Origin: JAOUEA01 sp963790335
Lineage (GTDB): Bacteria; Actinomycetota; UBA4738; HRBIN12
DNA length: 64,000 nt
Assembly: GCA_963790335.1 (NCBI GenBank)
Contig: CAWBOB010000007.1
Location: 62,001-126,000 of the forward strand
Reading direction: 5' to 3'
Below the pieces are notes generated by a model. That model was not told the origin of the DNA and did not search any database. It saw only the letters and a list, made by a program, of their open reading frames with translations. Below, one piece after another: positions 25,350-34,312 of this stretch. The position numbers were made by a program, and so were the translations under genes. Each line of letters begins with the position of its first letter. Positions within the stretch are counted from its first letter, which is position 1.

Positions 25350-26050
25350 GACCGTTCCTGGAACGCGTACCCGACGCCGTGCACCGTGCGGATGAACCTG
25401 GGCTCGTTGCCGTCTTCGCCGAGCTTGCGCCGGATGCGCGCCACGTGCGAGTCGACCACCCGTCCGCCGGCGAAGTCACGGTAGCCCCAGACGCGATCCA
25501 TGAGCTGGTCGCGCGAGAGCACGACGCCCGGATCGCGAGCCAGCGACAGCAGGATCTCGAACTCGAGCGGGGTGAGGCCGACGTCGTCGCCGTCGACCGT
25601 CACCCGGCGACGGCTCGGGTCCATCACCAGGCCACCGTGATCGATCGGTCCCGCGTCGCGCTGCTCACCCATGCGTTCCATGCGGCGCAGGATCGCTTTC
25701 ACGCGCGCCGTGAGCTCTCGCAGGCTGAAGGGCTTCGTGAGGTAGTCGTCGGCGCCGACCGCGAACCCGCTCACCTTGTCGGCTTCCTCGGTCTTGGCCG
25801 TGAGCATCAGCACGGGGGTCCAGGTATCACGCTGGATCTGCTTGCAGACCTCCAGGCCGTCCATGCCGGGAAGCATCAGGTCGAGCACGACCAGATCGGG
25901 GTGCTGGCCGGCGTGCTGCTCGATCGCGTCGGGCCCGTCGAGCGCCACGAGCACCCGGAACCCCTCGGATTCGAGCCTCGCTCGGATCGCCTCGGCGATG
26001 GCTTCCTCGTCGTCGACGACGAGCACGGTCTGTTGGCTCACGTCGGCCAT
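25346..26050 (-). CDS. OmpR-family response regulator
   Basis: 234 residues. Receiver domain with VLVVDDEEAI, the phospho-acceptor in LVVLDLMLPGMDG near residue 58, and YLTKPFSLREL with the conserved Lys; C-terminal winged helix with LTPLEFEILL and VDSHVARIRRKLGEDG. Overlaps the sensor kinase by four bases, so the two form a cognate pair. Targets cannot be read here. Confidence 0.95.
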   Translation of the reverse strand: MADVSQQTVLVVDDEEAIAEAIRARLESEGFRVLVALDGPDAIEQHAGQHPDLVVLDLMLPGMDGLEVCKQIQRDTWTPVLMLTAKTEEADKVSGFAVGADDYLTKPFSLRELTARVKAILRRMERMGEQRDAGPIDHGGLVMDPSRRRVTVDGDDVGLTPLEFEILLSLARDPGVVLSRDQLMDRVWGYRDFAGGRVVDSHVARIRRKLGEDGNEPRFIRTVHGVGYAFQERS

Positions 26051-26141
26051 CGTAGCCCCGGGGCATGTCGGCAGTGCTCGCCGGGTGTTGAGAAATCGTG
26101 GTGCCCGTTCGCGCGCAACGCATCGCGAACGTCGGCCTCGC

Positions 26142-27290
26142 CTAGGGGAGCACGATGGGCTTGGTCACGTCGAGCACGATCGTGGCGCCGACGAACAGCA
26201 CGAAGAACGCCATGACCGCGGCCGAGACCGGGATGAGCGTGCGCATGTCGACGGCCTTGCCGCGGATCTTCTCGATCAGCAGGGTCGCGAGGTGTCCCCC
26301 ATCGAACGGCGGAAGCGGCACGAGGTTGATCAAGCCCACGAACACGGTGACGAACCCGAAGAGCTGCAACAGGATCTCGACGGCGCCCGCTTCGCCGCTG
26401 ATGACGCCGACCTGCTGGCTGATACCGACCACGCTCGTCGCGTCGTCGGGACGGCGTTCGTCGTCGCTGAAGAGCAGCCCGAACACCCTGCCGACCCCGC
26501 TCGGACCGAACACGCGCGCGACCTGGTGCCGCGTCTCCTCGATGGAGATGCCGACGTAGCGTACCCCTCCGATCAGGGCGGGACCGACCCCCTGTGGCTC
26601 GGGGTCGGGGGGCGCCACGATGACGCCCATGCGCCCACGCGTCTCCCCTTCCACCTCTGCGAGCTCCGGCACCACGGACAAGGTCACCCGCCGCCCGTCG
26701 CGTTCCACGACGACCGCGAGCGGCTCGCCCGGGCGTTGCCTCACCTGTGACGTCACGATCTCGCCGAGCTGCTCGCTCGTGGGCTCGTCGACCTCGCCCA
26801 GCCGCACGAGCTGATCGCCCGCCATGAGACCTGCCGCGGCGGCGGGGCTCTCGTCGCCGTTCATGGTGGCTTCCACCGTGTCGATGACGATCGGCGTGAG
26901 CGGCGCGGTGCGGGGGTCACCGAAGACGGCGAGCCAGACCGCGAAGATCAACGCCGCGACCACGAAGTGGGTCGCCGGGCCAGCGACGATCGTGATCGCG
27001 CGTTGCCAGATCGGCTTGGCCCCGTAGAGCCGCGGGGCATCCTCGGGCGGGTTCTCCTCGTAGGGGTTCATCCCCGCGATCTTCACGTAGCCCCCGATGA
27101 AGATCGGCTTGACGCCGTACTCGAGTTCGCCCTTGCGCCGGGACCAGATCTTCCACGGCCCGAACCCCACGAAGTACTCCGTGACCTTCATGCCGAAGAT
27201 GCGCGCGCTCACGAAGTGCCCCAGCTCGTGGATCGCGATGATCACGGTGAGGAAGGGCAGGAAGATGAGGAAGCCGATGAGCAGATCCAT
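26142..27290 (-). CDS. rseP: Site-2 membrane zinc metalloprotease, RseP/Rip1 family
   Basis: 382 residues. Intramembrane protease: active-site HELGH near residue 20 in the first helix, a GGYVKIAGMNPYEENP segment, a PDZ domain (AGLMAGDQLVRLG) in the middle, and the C-terminal LVPLPPFDGGH with the third zinc ligand. In mycobacteria the counterpart Rip1 cleaves anti-sigma factors and other membrane proteins. The ATG at 27290 is chosen by homology; no good ribosome-binding site is seen and it lies 13 bases after the dxr stop. Confidence 0.94.
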   Translation of the reverse strand: MDLLIGFLIFLPFLTVIIAIHELGHFVSARIFGMKVTEYFVGFGPWKIWSRRKGELEYGVKPIFIGGYVKIAGMNPYEENPPEDAPRLYGAKPIWQRAITIVAGPATHFVVAALIFAVWLAVFGDPRTAPLTPIVIDTVEATMNGDESPAAAAGLMAGDQLVRLGEVDEPTSEQLGEIVTSQVRQRPGEPLAVVVERDGRRVTLSVVPELAEVEGETRGRMGVIVAPPDPEPQGVGPALIGGVRYVGISIEETRHQVARVFGPSGVGRVFGLLFSDDERRPDDATSVVGISQQVGVISGEAGAVEILLQLFGFVTVFVGLINLVPLPPFDGGHLATLLIEKIRGKAVDMRTLIPVSAAVMAFFVLFVGATIVLDVTKPIVLP

Positions 27291-27303
27291 GAGGGGGGAA
27301 GGG

Positions 27304-28461
27304 CTACCGCTCCTCGACGATCTCGGCAGCCCGCTGACGTGCCCACGCATCGGCTCGCTCGATGCTCACGATGGAGACCACCGAGGCAGGCTCGTGCTCG
27401 TCGACGAGGGTCTGCACGAGCTCCACGATGCGGGTGAGCGCGATCTTGCCCTCGAGGAACGCCATCACCGCCACCTCGTTGGCGGCGTTCATGACGGCGG
27501 GGAACGTCGAGCCGAGCCCGCCGACCCGGTACGCGAGGTCGACCGCAGGGAACGCCTCACGGTCGACGGGCTCGAAGGTCAGCGGCCGCTCCGTGAGAGG
27601 CACCGGCTCGACCCCCGACGCGAGCCGGTCGGGCCAGCCGAGCGCGAGCTGGATCGGCAGGCGCATGTCGGGGGTGGCCATCTCGGCACGCAGGCTGCCG
27701 TCTCGGAACTCGGCCATCGCGTGCACGACACCCTCGGGATGGATCAAGACGTGGATGGACGAGTACTCGAGATCGAACAGGTAGTGCGCCTCGATGACCT
27801 CGAGACCCTTGTTCATCAGCGTCGCCGAATCGATCGTGATCTTCGGCCCCATCGACCACACCGGGTGCTGCAGGGCCTCCTTGACGCTGGCGCGGGAGAG
27901 TTCGTTGCGGGTCCACCCTCGGAAGGGGCCACCCGAACCGGTGAGGACCACGCGCTTCACGTCCTCGCGTCGCTCCCCCCGCATCGCCATCGCGAGCGCG
28001 GCATGCTCGGAGTCGACGGGAAGCAGTCGTTCGGGCTCACCCTTGATGAGGTCGGTCACGAGCTCGCCCCCGACGACCAGGCTCTCCTTGTTGGCGAGCG
28101 CCAGCGTCTTGCCGGACTGCAGCACGGCGAGGGTCGGCGCGAGACCCGCCGAGCCCACCAGGGCGTTGACCACCATGTCCGCCTCCGTCTCGGCAGCGAG
28201 CCGTTCGGCGGCGTCGGGACCCTCGATGATGTCGACGCCGGGCACGGAGCCGAGCTTGCGTCGCACATCGCCGGCGGCCGTCTCGTCGGCGATGGCGACG
28301 ACCGGCGGAAGGAACTCGCGGATCTGGCCGGCCAACAGCTCGAGGTTGGTACCCCCCGCCGAGAGACCGACTGCCTTGAATCGCTCGGGATGGCGCCGCA
28401 CGACGTCGAGGGCCTGCGTGCCCACCGAACCCGTCGACCCCAGGATCGTCACCGATCTCAT
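27304..28461 (-). CDS. dxr: 1-deoxy-D-xylulose 5-phosphate reductoisomerase
   Basis: 385 residues; first committed step of the MEP isoprenoid pathway. NADPH-binding GSTGSVGTQALDVV at the N-terminus, ALANKESLVVGG near residue 120, GSGGPFRG, and the substrate/metal region ALQHPVWSMGPKITIDSA and TLMNKGLEVIEAHYLF. The ATG follows TAGGCT by seven bases, so it probably heads a leaderless dxr-rseP transcript, separate from cdsA. Works in the same pathway as ispG. Confidence 0.97.
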   Translation of the reverse strand: MRSVTILGSTGSVGTQALDVVRRHPERFKAVGLSAGGTNLELLAGQIREFLPPVVAIADETAAGDVRRKLGSVPGVDIIEGPDAAERLAAETEADMVVNALVGSAGLAPTLAVLQSGKTLALANKESLVVGGELVTDLIKGEPERLLPVDSEHAALAMAMRGERREDVKRVVLTGSGGPFRGWTRNELSRASVKEALQHPVWSMGPKITIDSATLMNKGLEVIEAHYLFDLEYSSIHVLIHPEGVVHAMAEFRDGSLRAEMATPDMRLPIQLALGWPDRLASGVEPVPLTERPLTFEPVDREAFPAVDLAYRVGGLGSTFPAVMNAANEVAVMAFLEGKIALTRIVELVQTLVDEHEPASVVSIVSIERADAWARQRAAEIVEER

Positions 28462-28468
28462 GGTTCCA

Positions 28469-28474
28469 AGCCTA
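28469..28474 (-). promoter_or_regulatory. -10 box of dxr
   Basis: TAGGCT on the minus strand, seven bases before the dxr ATG, the same spacing as at many other starts in this window. Confidence 0.5.
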
Positions 28475-28526
28475 CCCCGAGGTTGCCGCAACGCTCGCAA
28501 CGACCGAGCGGCCCCCGGCCCGTCCG

Positions 28527-30203
28527 TCAGACGATGATGATGCGGTACAGGAAGAACGCTGCAGGCGCCACGAACAGCACGGAGTCGATCCGGTCGAGCA
28601 CCCCGCCATGGCCGGGCAGGATGCTCCCCATGTCCTTGATGCCCATGTCGCGCTTGACGAGCGATTCGGCCAGATCGCCGAAGGTGGCCGCCGCCGCGAC
28701 CACGATGCCGAGCAACAGCGCCTCGACGCGCAACTCCTTGAAGGGATCGACGAACGAGGTCACGAGCGTGACCGCCACCACGACGGTCACGAGCGTTCCC
28801 ACGATGACACCTTCGACCGACTTGTTGGGGCTCACCGTTGGGGCCAATGGCCGCTCGAAGAACTGCCCTCCCCACACCGAGCCGGAGAGGAACGCGGCGG
28901 TATCGAAGACGAACGTCAACCCGATCACGCTCAGCACGAGCGAGACACCGCTCTCCCCTTCGAGCAGCACGAGCAGGTAGCTGCCGAGCAGCGGCACCCA
29001 GGCCATGTTGAGCACGGTGAGCCCGATGTTGGCGGCGACATCCTTCCGGTGCCCCGACGGCCCACAGATGAACCACAGGAACGTGGCCGCCACCCCGAGC
29101 GCGAACATCGCGAGCACGGCGCTCTCTCCACGGAAGTATGCCGCGGCAAGCATCAGCGCTCCGGCGATGAGGCCCACGGCCGTGGCGGGCTGGCGATGAT
29201 GCCTCACCATGACTCCGAACAGCTCGCCCTGCGCCACGAGCACGATCGCGCCGGCGAGCAGCCCGAACAGCCAGTTCTCGATCAGCAGCGACGCGATGGC
29301 GGCGATCGCGAGGATGCCCCCGGTCATGAACGCCGCCGGCACGTCACGTTCGTCGGGAGCCGGGCCTCGGCGGTCGACCTCGAGCGCGCCGGGCTCCTGC
29401 CAGCTGGGTCCACCGAGACCCTCGGCGCCGACCAAGACCGGTTCGTGCTCCGGCTCCGGCTCGGCGAGATCCGTGAGGATGTCGTGCTCGACCTCGTCGG
29501 GACCGAGCTCCCCCAAGGTCGTGCTGCTCGCCGCAGGCGCATCCACCGGATCGTCGGCGCCACCGGGAGACTCGACATCGCCCATCAGCTCGTCGATCGT
29601 CGCGATGGGTGCCGTCTCGAGGCCGGGGCCATCGGTGTCGCCGACGACCGTCACGTCGGCGTATCCCTGATCGTCTTCGGCCGCGGGCTCCCACTCCCTT
29701 CCCGGATCGGTCGCGCGACCGTCGTCTCCACCCTCGAACAATCCAGCCTGGTCGGGGCCGGGCTCGGCGGAGGCCGCGGCCTCGTCGCCGCCGCCGTCGT
29801 CGTCGTCGTCGACCATGTCGCCCACCTCGACGACGCGATCGGGCTCGGGCGCCTCGGCGTGCCCGGCATCGGCGAAGCCCTCGTCGATCTCGTCGTCGAC
29901 GCCGATACCCTCGATCGTCTCGAGGACGGTCGTGTCGTACCAATCCTCATCGTCGATCTCGTCGCCCTCGAGCACGTCGTCGGATCCGGGATCGGCGACG
30001 ACGTCGGTCGGGCCGGAGACCGAGGCCGGCTCGGCCTCGACTTCGGCATCGGTATCGTCGGCCATCACCGAGACGTGTTCCTCGCTCGGGGTCTCTCGAG
30101 CGCCGGCCGAGGCCGGCTCGTCCCACTCCACGTCCTTGATGGGCGCGAAGAACTTGTCGAGATCCTCGAACAGGTCGTCGCCGTCGCGCTCGTTGCCCGC
30201 CAC
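28527..30203 (-). CDS. cdsA: Phosphatidate cytidylyltransferase (CDP-diacylglycerol synthase) with a long acidic N-terminal extension
   Basis: 558 residues, against roughly 270-300 for most family members. The last 270 residues are the enzyme: about eight membrane helices and the signature SLVKRDMGIKDMGSILPGHG followed by GVLDRIDS. Residues about 1-290 are strongly acidic and low-complexity (runs such as DDDDDGGGDEAAASAE), cytoplasmic and probably disordered. The extension is in frame and free of stops. GTG start overlapping the frr stop by one base. Makes CDP-diacylglycerol for all phospholipids. Confidence 0.93.
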   Translation of the reverse strand: MAGNERDGDDLFEDLDKFFAPIKDVEWDEPASAGARETPSEEHVSVMADDTDAEVEAEPASVSGPTDVVADPGSDDVLEGDEIDDEDWYDTTVLETIEGIGVDDEIDEGFADAGHAEAPEPDRVVEVGDMVDDDDDGGGDEAAASAEPGPDQAGLFEGGDDGRATDPGREWEPAAEDDQGYADVTVVGDTDGPGLETAPIATIDELMGDVESPGGADDPVDAPAASSTTLGELGPDEVEHDILTDLAEPEPEHEPVLVGAEGLGGPSWQEPGALEVDRRGPAPDERDVPAAFMTGGILAIAAIASLLIENWLFGLLAGAIVLVAQGELFGVMVRHHRQPATAVGLIAGALMLAAAYFRGESAVLAMFALGVAATFLWFICGPSGHRKDVAANIGLTVLNMAWVPLLGSYLLVLLEGESGVSLVLSVIGLTFVFDTAAFLSGSVWGGQFFERPLAPTVSPNKSVEGVIVGTLVTVVVAVTLVTSFVDPFKELRVEALLLGIVVAAAATFGDLAESLVKRDMGIKDMGSILPGHGGVLDRIDSVLFVAPAAFFLYRIIIV

Positions 30204-30763
30204 TAGACCTCCATGAGCTCCTGCTCCTTGTGCTGCTGGATCTCGTCGATCCCGCCCACGTGCCGATCGGTCAGCTTCTGGAGCTCTTTCTCTCCTCGCA
30301 CCAGGTCATCTTGGGAGATGCCGCCCTCTCGCTCAAGCTTCTCCATGTCTTCCTTGGCGTGGCGCCGAACGTTGCGAACGGCGACCCTGCCCTCTTCCGC
30401 CCGGGTATGGACCTGTTTCACGAGGTCCCTGCGCCGATCCTCGGTGAGGGCCGGGAAGGCCAGGCGGATCATCTGCCCGTCGTTCGACGGTGTGATGCCC
30501 AGGTCGCTCGACTGGATGGCCTTCTCGATCGCCCCGATCGCCCCCTTGTCGAACGGCTGCACGGCCAGCAGGCGAGGTTCCGGCACGGTGATCGACGCGA
30601 GCTGATTCAACGGCACCGGCGTTCCGTAGTACTCCACGGTGACGCGGTTCAGCACGGCGGGGGTCGCCCGGCCGGTGCGGATCGCCGAGAGCTCGTCCTT
30701 GAGATGGGTGACCGCCTGCTCCATCTTGTGGTCGGCATCCTTGAGCGTGGAATCGATCGTCAT
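30203..30763 (-). CDS. frr: Ribosome recycling factor
   Basis: 186 residues, typical. Splits post-termination ribosomes with EF-G. Starts MTIDSTLKDADHKMEQAVTHLKDEL; contains IRTGRATPAVLNRV, VEYYGTPVPLNQLASI and a C-terminal helix with EDMEKLEREGGISQDD. Lies in the conserved pyrH-frr-cdsA order. Confidence 0.98.
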   Translation of the reverse strand: MTIDSTLKDADHKMEQAVTHLKDELSAIRTGRATPAVLNRVTVEYYGTPVPLNQLASITVPEPRLLAVQPFDKGAIGAIEKAIQSSDLGITPSNDGQMIRLAFPALTEDRRRDLVKQVHTRAEEGRVAVRNVRRHAKEDMEKLEREGGISQDDLVRGEKELQKLTDRHVGGIDEIQQHKEQELMEV

Positions 30764-30772
30764 GGGGCTCCT

Positions 30773-31501
30773 TCAGTGCACGAGCGTGCCGATCGGCTCG
30801 CCGTTGACCACACGGCTGATGTTGCCCTCCTGGCGCAGGTTGAACACGATGATCGGAAGCTTGTTCTCCATGCAGAGCGAGATGGCGGTCGCGTCCATGA
30901 CCTGGTAGCCCTCCTTCAGCACCTCGACGTACTCGATCTCGTCGAAGCGCTCGGCGTCGGCGTCGAGCACGGGGTCGGCGTTGTAGACGCCATCGACCTT
31001 GGTGCCCTTGAGCAGGGCATCGGCGCCGATCTCGAGTGCCCGCTGGGCTGCGCAGGTGTCGGTGGAGAAGTACGGCACGCCGAGCCCCGCGGCGAAGATC
31101 ACGACCCGCCCCTTCTCGAGGTGCCGGCGAGCGCGCAGCGGTGTGAAGGGCTCCGCGAGCTGCGTCATGGAGATGGCGGTCTGCACCCGGGTCGTGACGT
31201 GGATCTTCTCGAGGGCGTCCTGCAGGGCGAGTGCGTTCATGACCGTCGCGAGCATGCCCATGTAGTCGGCGCGATTGCGATCGATACCCGGCGCCTGACG
31301 GCCGCGCCAGATGTTGCCACCCCCCACGACCACCGCGGTCTGCACCCCGAGGTCGACGACCTCGGCCAGTTGGCGTGCGACGAGTGCCGTCGCATCGGTG
31401 TTGATGCCGTACTCGGCGTCGCCCGGAGCGAACGCCTCCCCGGAGAGCTTCAGCAGCACGCGTCCGTAATGCGCCCGCGGCGTGCCCTCCGTCTCGGACA
31501 T
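30773..31501 (-). CDS. pyrH: UMP kinase
   Basis: 242 residues. Hexameric amino-acid-kinase-fold enzyme phosphorylating UMP. GRVLLKLSGEAF at the N-terminus, VVVGGGNIWRG near residue 60, and DADERFDEIEYVEVL and GYQVMDATAISLC in the C-terminal half. Nine bases before frr, in the tsf-pyrH-frr operon. Confidence 0.98.
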   Translation of the reverse strand: MSETEGTPRAHYGRVLLKLSGEAFAPGDAEYGINTDATALVARQLAEVVDLGVQTAVVVGGGNIWRGRQAPGIDRNRADYMGMLATVMNALALQDALEKIHVTTRVQTAISMTQLAEPFTPLRARRHLEKGRVVIFAAGLGVPYFSTDTCAAQRALEIGADALLKGTKVDGVYNADPVLDADAERFDEIEYVEVLKEGYQVMDATAISLCMENKLPIIVFNLRQEGNISRVVNGEPIGTLVH

Positions 31502-31546
31502 CTACCCCCCGTTCCTCTCTCGTGATGCGGTCTGCGCTGAACGACC

Positions 31547-32188
31547 TTACGCCTCGGTCGGCTCCGGTGCCGCGTCGTCGGCCGCGTCGCCGAGCTTGAA
31601 GCGCGCGAATCGTCGGATCGCGATGCGCTCTCCCACCTTCGCGGAGGTCTCGTCGAGGAGCTGCTGCACCGTCTTCGAGTCGTCCTTCACGTAGGGCTGT
31701 TCGAGCAGCACCGTGTCCCGCATGAAGGCATCGAGCTTGCCGGTCACGATCGTGCCGATGATGTGATCGGGCTTGCCGGATTCCTTGGCCTGCACCTCGG
31801 CGATGTGGCGCTCGCGATCGAGCTCGCCCGACGGTACCTCGTCACGCGTGAGGAACCTCGGCGCCGACGGACTGGCGATGTGCAACGCGACGTCTTTCAC
31901 GAGCTTGCGGAAGTCGTCGGTGTTGGCCACGAAGTCGGTCTCGCAATTGACCTCGACGAGCACGCCGACCGTGTTGTTGAAGTGGACGTAGGCGTCGACG
32001 AGGCCTTGGTTGGCCGACCGCCCCGCGCGCTTGGCCACCGACGCGAGGCCCTTCTCTCGCAACAGCTCCACGGCACGGTCGAGGTCGCCGTCGGCCTCGA
32101 TGAGGGCCTTCTTGCAGTCCATCATGCCGGCGCCCGTGGCGTCGCGGAGCTGCTTGACCTCGGCAGCGGTCGGTGACACGGCGCTCAT
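31547..32188 (-). CDS. tsf: Translation elongation factor Ts
   Basis: 213 residues, towards the short end for EF-Ts (some bacteria have about 280). The N-terminal UBA-like module has VKQLRDATGAGMMDCKKAL; then VEVNCETDFVANTDDFRKLV and, near the C-terminus, EQPYVKDDSKTV. Nucleotide exchange factor for EF-Tu. Overlaps rpsB by four bases. Confidence 0.97.
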   Translation of the reverse strand: MSAVSPTAAEVKQLRDATGAGMMDCKKALIEADGDLDRAVELLREKGLASVAKRAGRSANQGLVDAYVHFNNTVGVLVEVNCETDFVANTDDFRKLVKDVALHIASPSAPRFLTRDEVPSGELDRERHIAEVQAKESGKPDHIIGTIVTGKLDAFMRDTVLLEQPYVKDDSKTVQQLLDETSAKVGERIAIRRFARFKLGDAADDAAPEPTEA

Positions 32189-33141
32189 GTGCCCTCCTCG
32201 GGCGTGCCGCCGGCCGCCGCGCCGACGGGTTCGGCGACGACCGACTCGTCGCTCGCGGGGGGCGGCGCGGGCTCGGCCTCGTCCTCGGCCGGCGCCTCAG
32301 GGACGTCCGGCTCGAAGACGGTGCTCTTGGCGATGGCGGCGGCATCTTCAGGCGACGGTGTCTCGGACTCCTCGACCCTGGCCGGAGCCGCGGTCGACCT
32401 CGGGCCGGCGGGTGCCCCCGCTCGAGCGGGAGCCGCGGCTTCGGCCGGTTGGTCCTTGGCCATGCCGTAGCCCTCGGCGAGCGCGTCGGCGACCACGCGG
32501 GCCACCAGGCTCACGGCCCGGATCGCATCGTCGTTGCCCGGGATGGGGAAGTCGACCTCGTCGGGATCGCAGTTGGTGTCGACGATCGCGATGACCGGGA
32601 TGCCAAGCTTCCTCGCCTCGTTGACGGCGATGTGCTCCTTCTTCGTGTCGATCACGAAAACCGCGTCGGGAAGCCGCTCGAGGTCCTGGATGCCGCCGAG
32701 GTTGCGCGTCAGCTTGTCGCGCTCGTGGCGCAGACGGATGGCTTCCTTCTTCGGCAGGTAGTCGAGGGCTCCGGTCCGCTCCATCTCGTGCAGCTCACGC
32801 AGACGGAGCAGGCGCTTGGAGATCGTGGAGAAGTTCGTGAGCATGCCGCCCAGCCAGCGGTTGTTGACGAACGGCATGCCGACGCGCGTGGCGTGCTCGT
32901 GCACGACTTCCTGAGCCTGCTTCTTCGTGCCGATGAAGAGCACGATGCCGCGGCGGCGGCCGAGCCCCTGCACGAACTCATGGGTCTCCTCGAGGCCCGC
33001 GAGGGACTTCTCGAGGTCGATGATGTAGATGCCGGAACGCTCCCCGTACAGGAACCGCTGCATCTTCGGGTTCCACCGGCGAGTCTGGTGGCCGAAGTGC
33101 ACGCCCGCCTCGAGGAGCTCCCGCCTGGTGACGACAGGCAC
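32185..33141 (-). CDS. rpsB: 30S ribosomal protein S2 with a long low-complexity C-terminal tail
   Basis: 318 residues. Core: MPVVTRRELLEAGVHFGHQT, RRWNPKMQRFLYGERSGIYI, VNNRWLGGMLTNF, and VFVIDTKKEHIAVNEARKLG. The GTG at 33141 is chosen because GAAGGAGGG precedes it by five bases; upstream in-frame codons lack such a site. Residues about 230-318 are an Ala/Pro/Glu-rich tail (APPPASDESVVAEP) that the ribosome-bound fold does not need. Confidence 0.96.
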   Translation of the reverse strand: MPVVTRRELLEAGVHFGHQTRRWNPKMQRFLYGERSGIYIIDLEKSLAGLEETHEFVQGLGRRRGIVLFIGTKKQAQEVVHEHATRVGMPFVNNRWLGGMLTNFSTISKRLLRLRELHEMERTGALDYLPKKEAIRLRHERDKLTRNLGGIQDLERLPDAVFVIDTKKEHIAVNEARKLGIPVIAIVDTNCDPDEVDFPIPGNDDAIRAVSLVARVVADALAEGYGMAKDQPAEAAAPARAGAPAGPRSTAAPARVEESETPSPEDAAAIAKSTVFEPDVPEAPAEDEAEPAPPPASDESVVAEPVGAAAGGTPEEGT

Positions 33142-33279
33142 GAAGCCCTCCTTCTCGGTTGTTGTCCTCCGCCCGGATCGTTCCGTCACCGGCCAGCCCA
33201 TGCGATGCGAGGGCGGGACCCCGGCGATGCGGTCCCCAGGCGTGTGAGCTCGGCGCTCGGCGCCGGCCCGGGGAGTCTA
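33142..33279 (-). promoter_or_regulatory. rpsB promoter and structured 5' leader
   Basis: A -10 box TAGACT (33274-33279 on the minus strand) would give a leader of about 125 bases. It contains a GGGACC/GGTCCC stem near 33211-33235 and a GC-rich stem around 33250-33263, before the ribosome-binding site. rpsB leaders bind S2 for autoregulation in other bacteria; that role here is inferred. Confidence 0.4.
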
Positions 33280-33351
33280 GCAGCACGCCTGGAGCGGGCG
33301 GACGGGCCGCGGGTGGCTCCGCGGAGGTGCAACCGTCGGGGTTTGGACCGC

Positions 33352-34312
33352 TCAGCGCCGGGCGCGCTCCGGCCTGCGCCGAGGCGCCGCCCCGGGCACC
33401 TCCCCCGCCACCGAGAGGTACCGGAACGCGACGGCGGCCTGCATGGCCACGTGCATCAGGTTCGCGACGAGCACGACGACCCAGGCGGCCACGTTCGGGT
33501 TGACCCCTAGCTCGGAGCCGGGCTTGCCCGGCGCGACCAACAGCGCCACCGACCCGACGACGTAGACGGCGGCCAGCGACAGGTTCCCCGAGCCGGGAAG
33601 CCGCGCCGCCCTGACGGATCGACCCATGGCGTCGCTCATCCGGCGTCCCTCGTCGGCGGCGATGACCAGCGCGAAGCTCAGCAGGTAGACGCCACCGACG
33701 AGGGTCGCGAGCTGGATCAGCAGCACGAACGCGGGGCCGAGCAGCGGACCCAGCAGGCTTCCGATCGTGAGCAACCCCACCCCGGCGACGTTGACCGCGA
33801 GTGCCACCGGCAGGGCTCGGAGCGCTCGGACCAGGGTCCAGCGCCCGAGCGGCGACGCCCGGAGCACTTCCACGATCGCGGCCACCAGGAGCGCCTGGAT
33901 CGCGGCGCGAACGACGACGAACCCGAGGATCGCGAAGAACCCTCCTCGAAGCCCGAACAACGCCGTCGAGAGGGTCGCATCGAAGCTCGTTCCGATCGGC
34001 GGCAGCGCCAGGGCGGTCACGAAGAGCGCGAACGGACCCTCGTAGCCAAGCGCGAGCGCCACCAGCCAGAGGGCGACCACGGTGGCCAAGGTCGCGGCGA
34101 GCACGATCGGCGTTCCCGCCACGGTCACCACGCCGCGGACAAGCGAGGTGCGGATGCGCGGCATCGACGTGGAGCCTGCACCCCGGGGCGCGAAGATGGA
34201 GTCGAGCAGGCCGCGGCGCCTGGCGTGGCTCGGCCGCCGAGCCGTTCCCCTGGGCGGGCCGCTGGTGGGCGGTGCTCGGCCGAGCACGCTTGCCTCTGTT
34301 CTTGTTCGTCAT
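33352..34312 (-). CDS. Multi-pass membrane protein of unknown function, with one apparent frame break
   Basis: About 320 residues when repaired. A basic N-terminus (MTNKNRGKRARPSTAHQRP) leads, after a break near 34215, to RGLLDSIFAPRGAGSTSMP and then about seven hydrophobic segments such as GTPIVLAATLATVVALWLVALAL, LATLVGGVYLLSFALVIAA and NPNVAAWVVVLVANLMHVA. No family recognised. The start overlaps the beta-propeller gene stop (ATGA), so the two are probably co-expressed and may act together at the membrane. Confidence 0.7.

Noticed and set aside
26746..26755. GTGACGTCAC as a third copy of the palindromic operator
   Set aside because: It lacks the central CGCG spacing of the other two sites and lies inside the rseP coding sequence.
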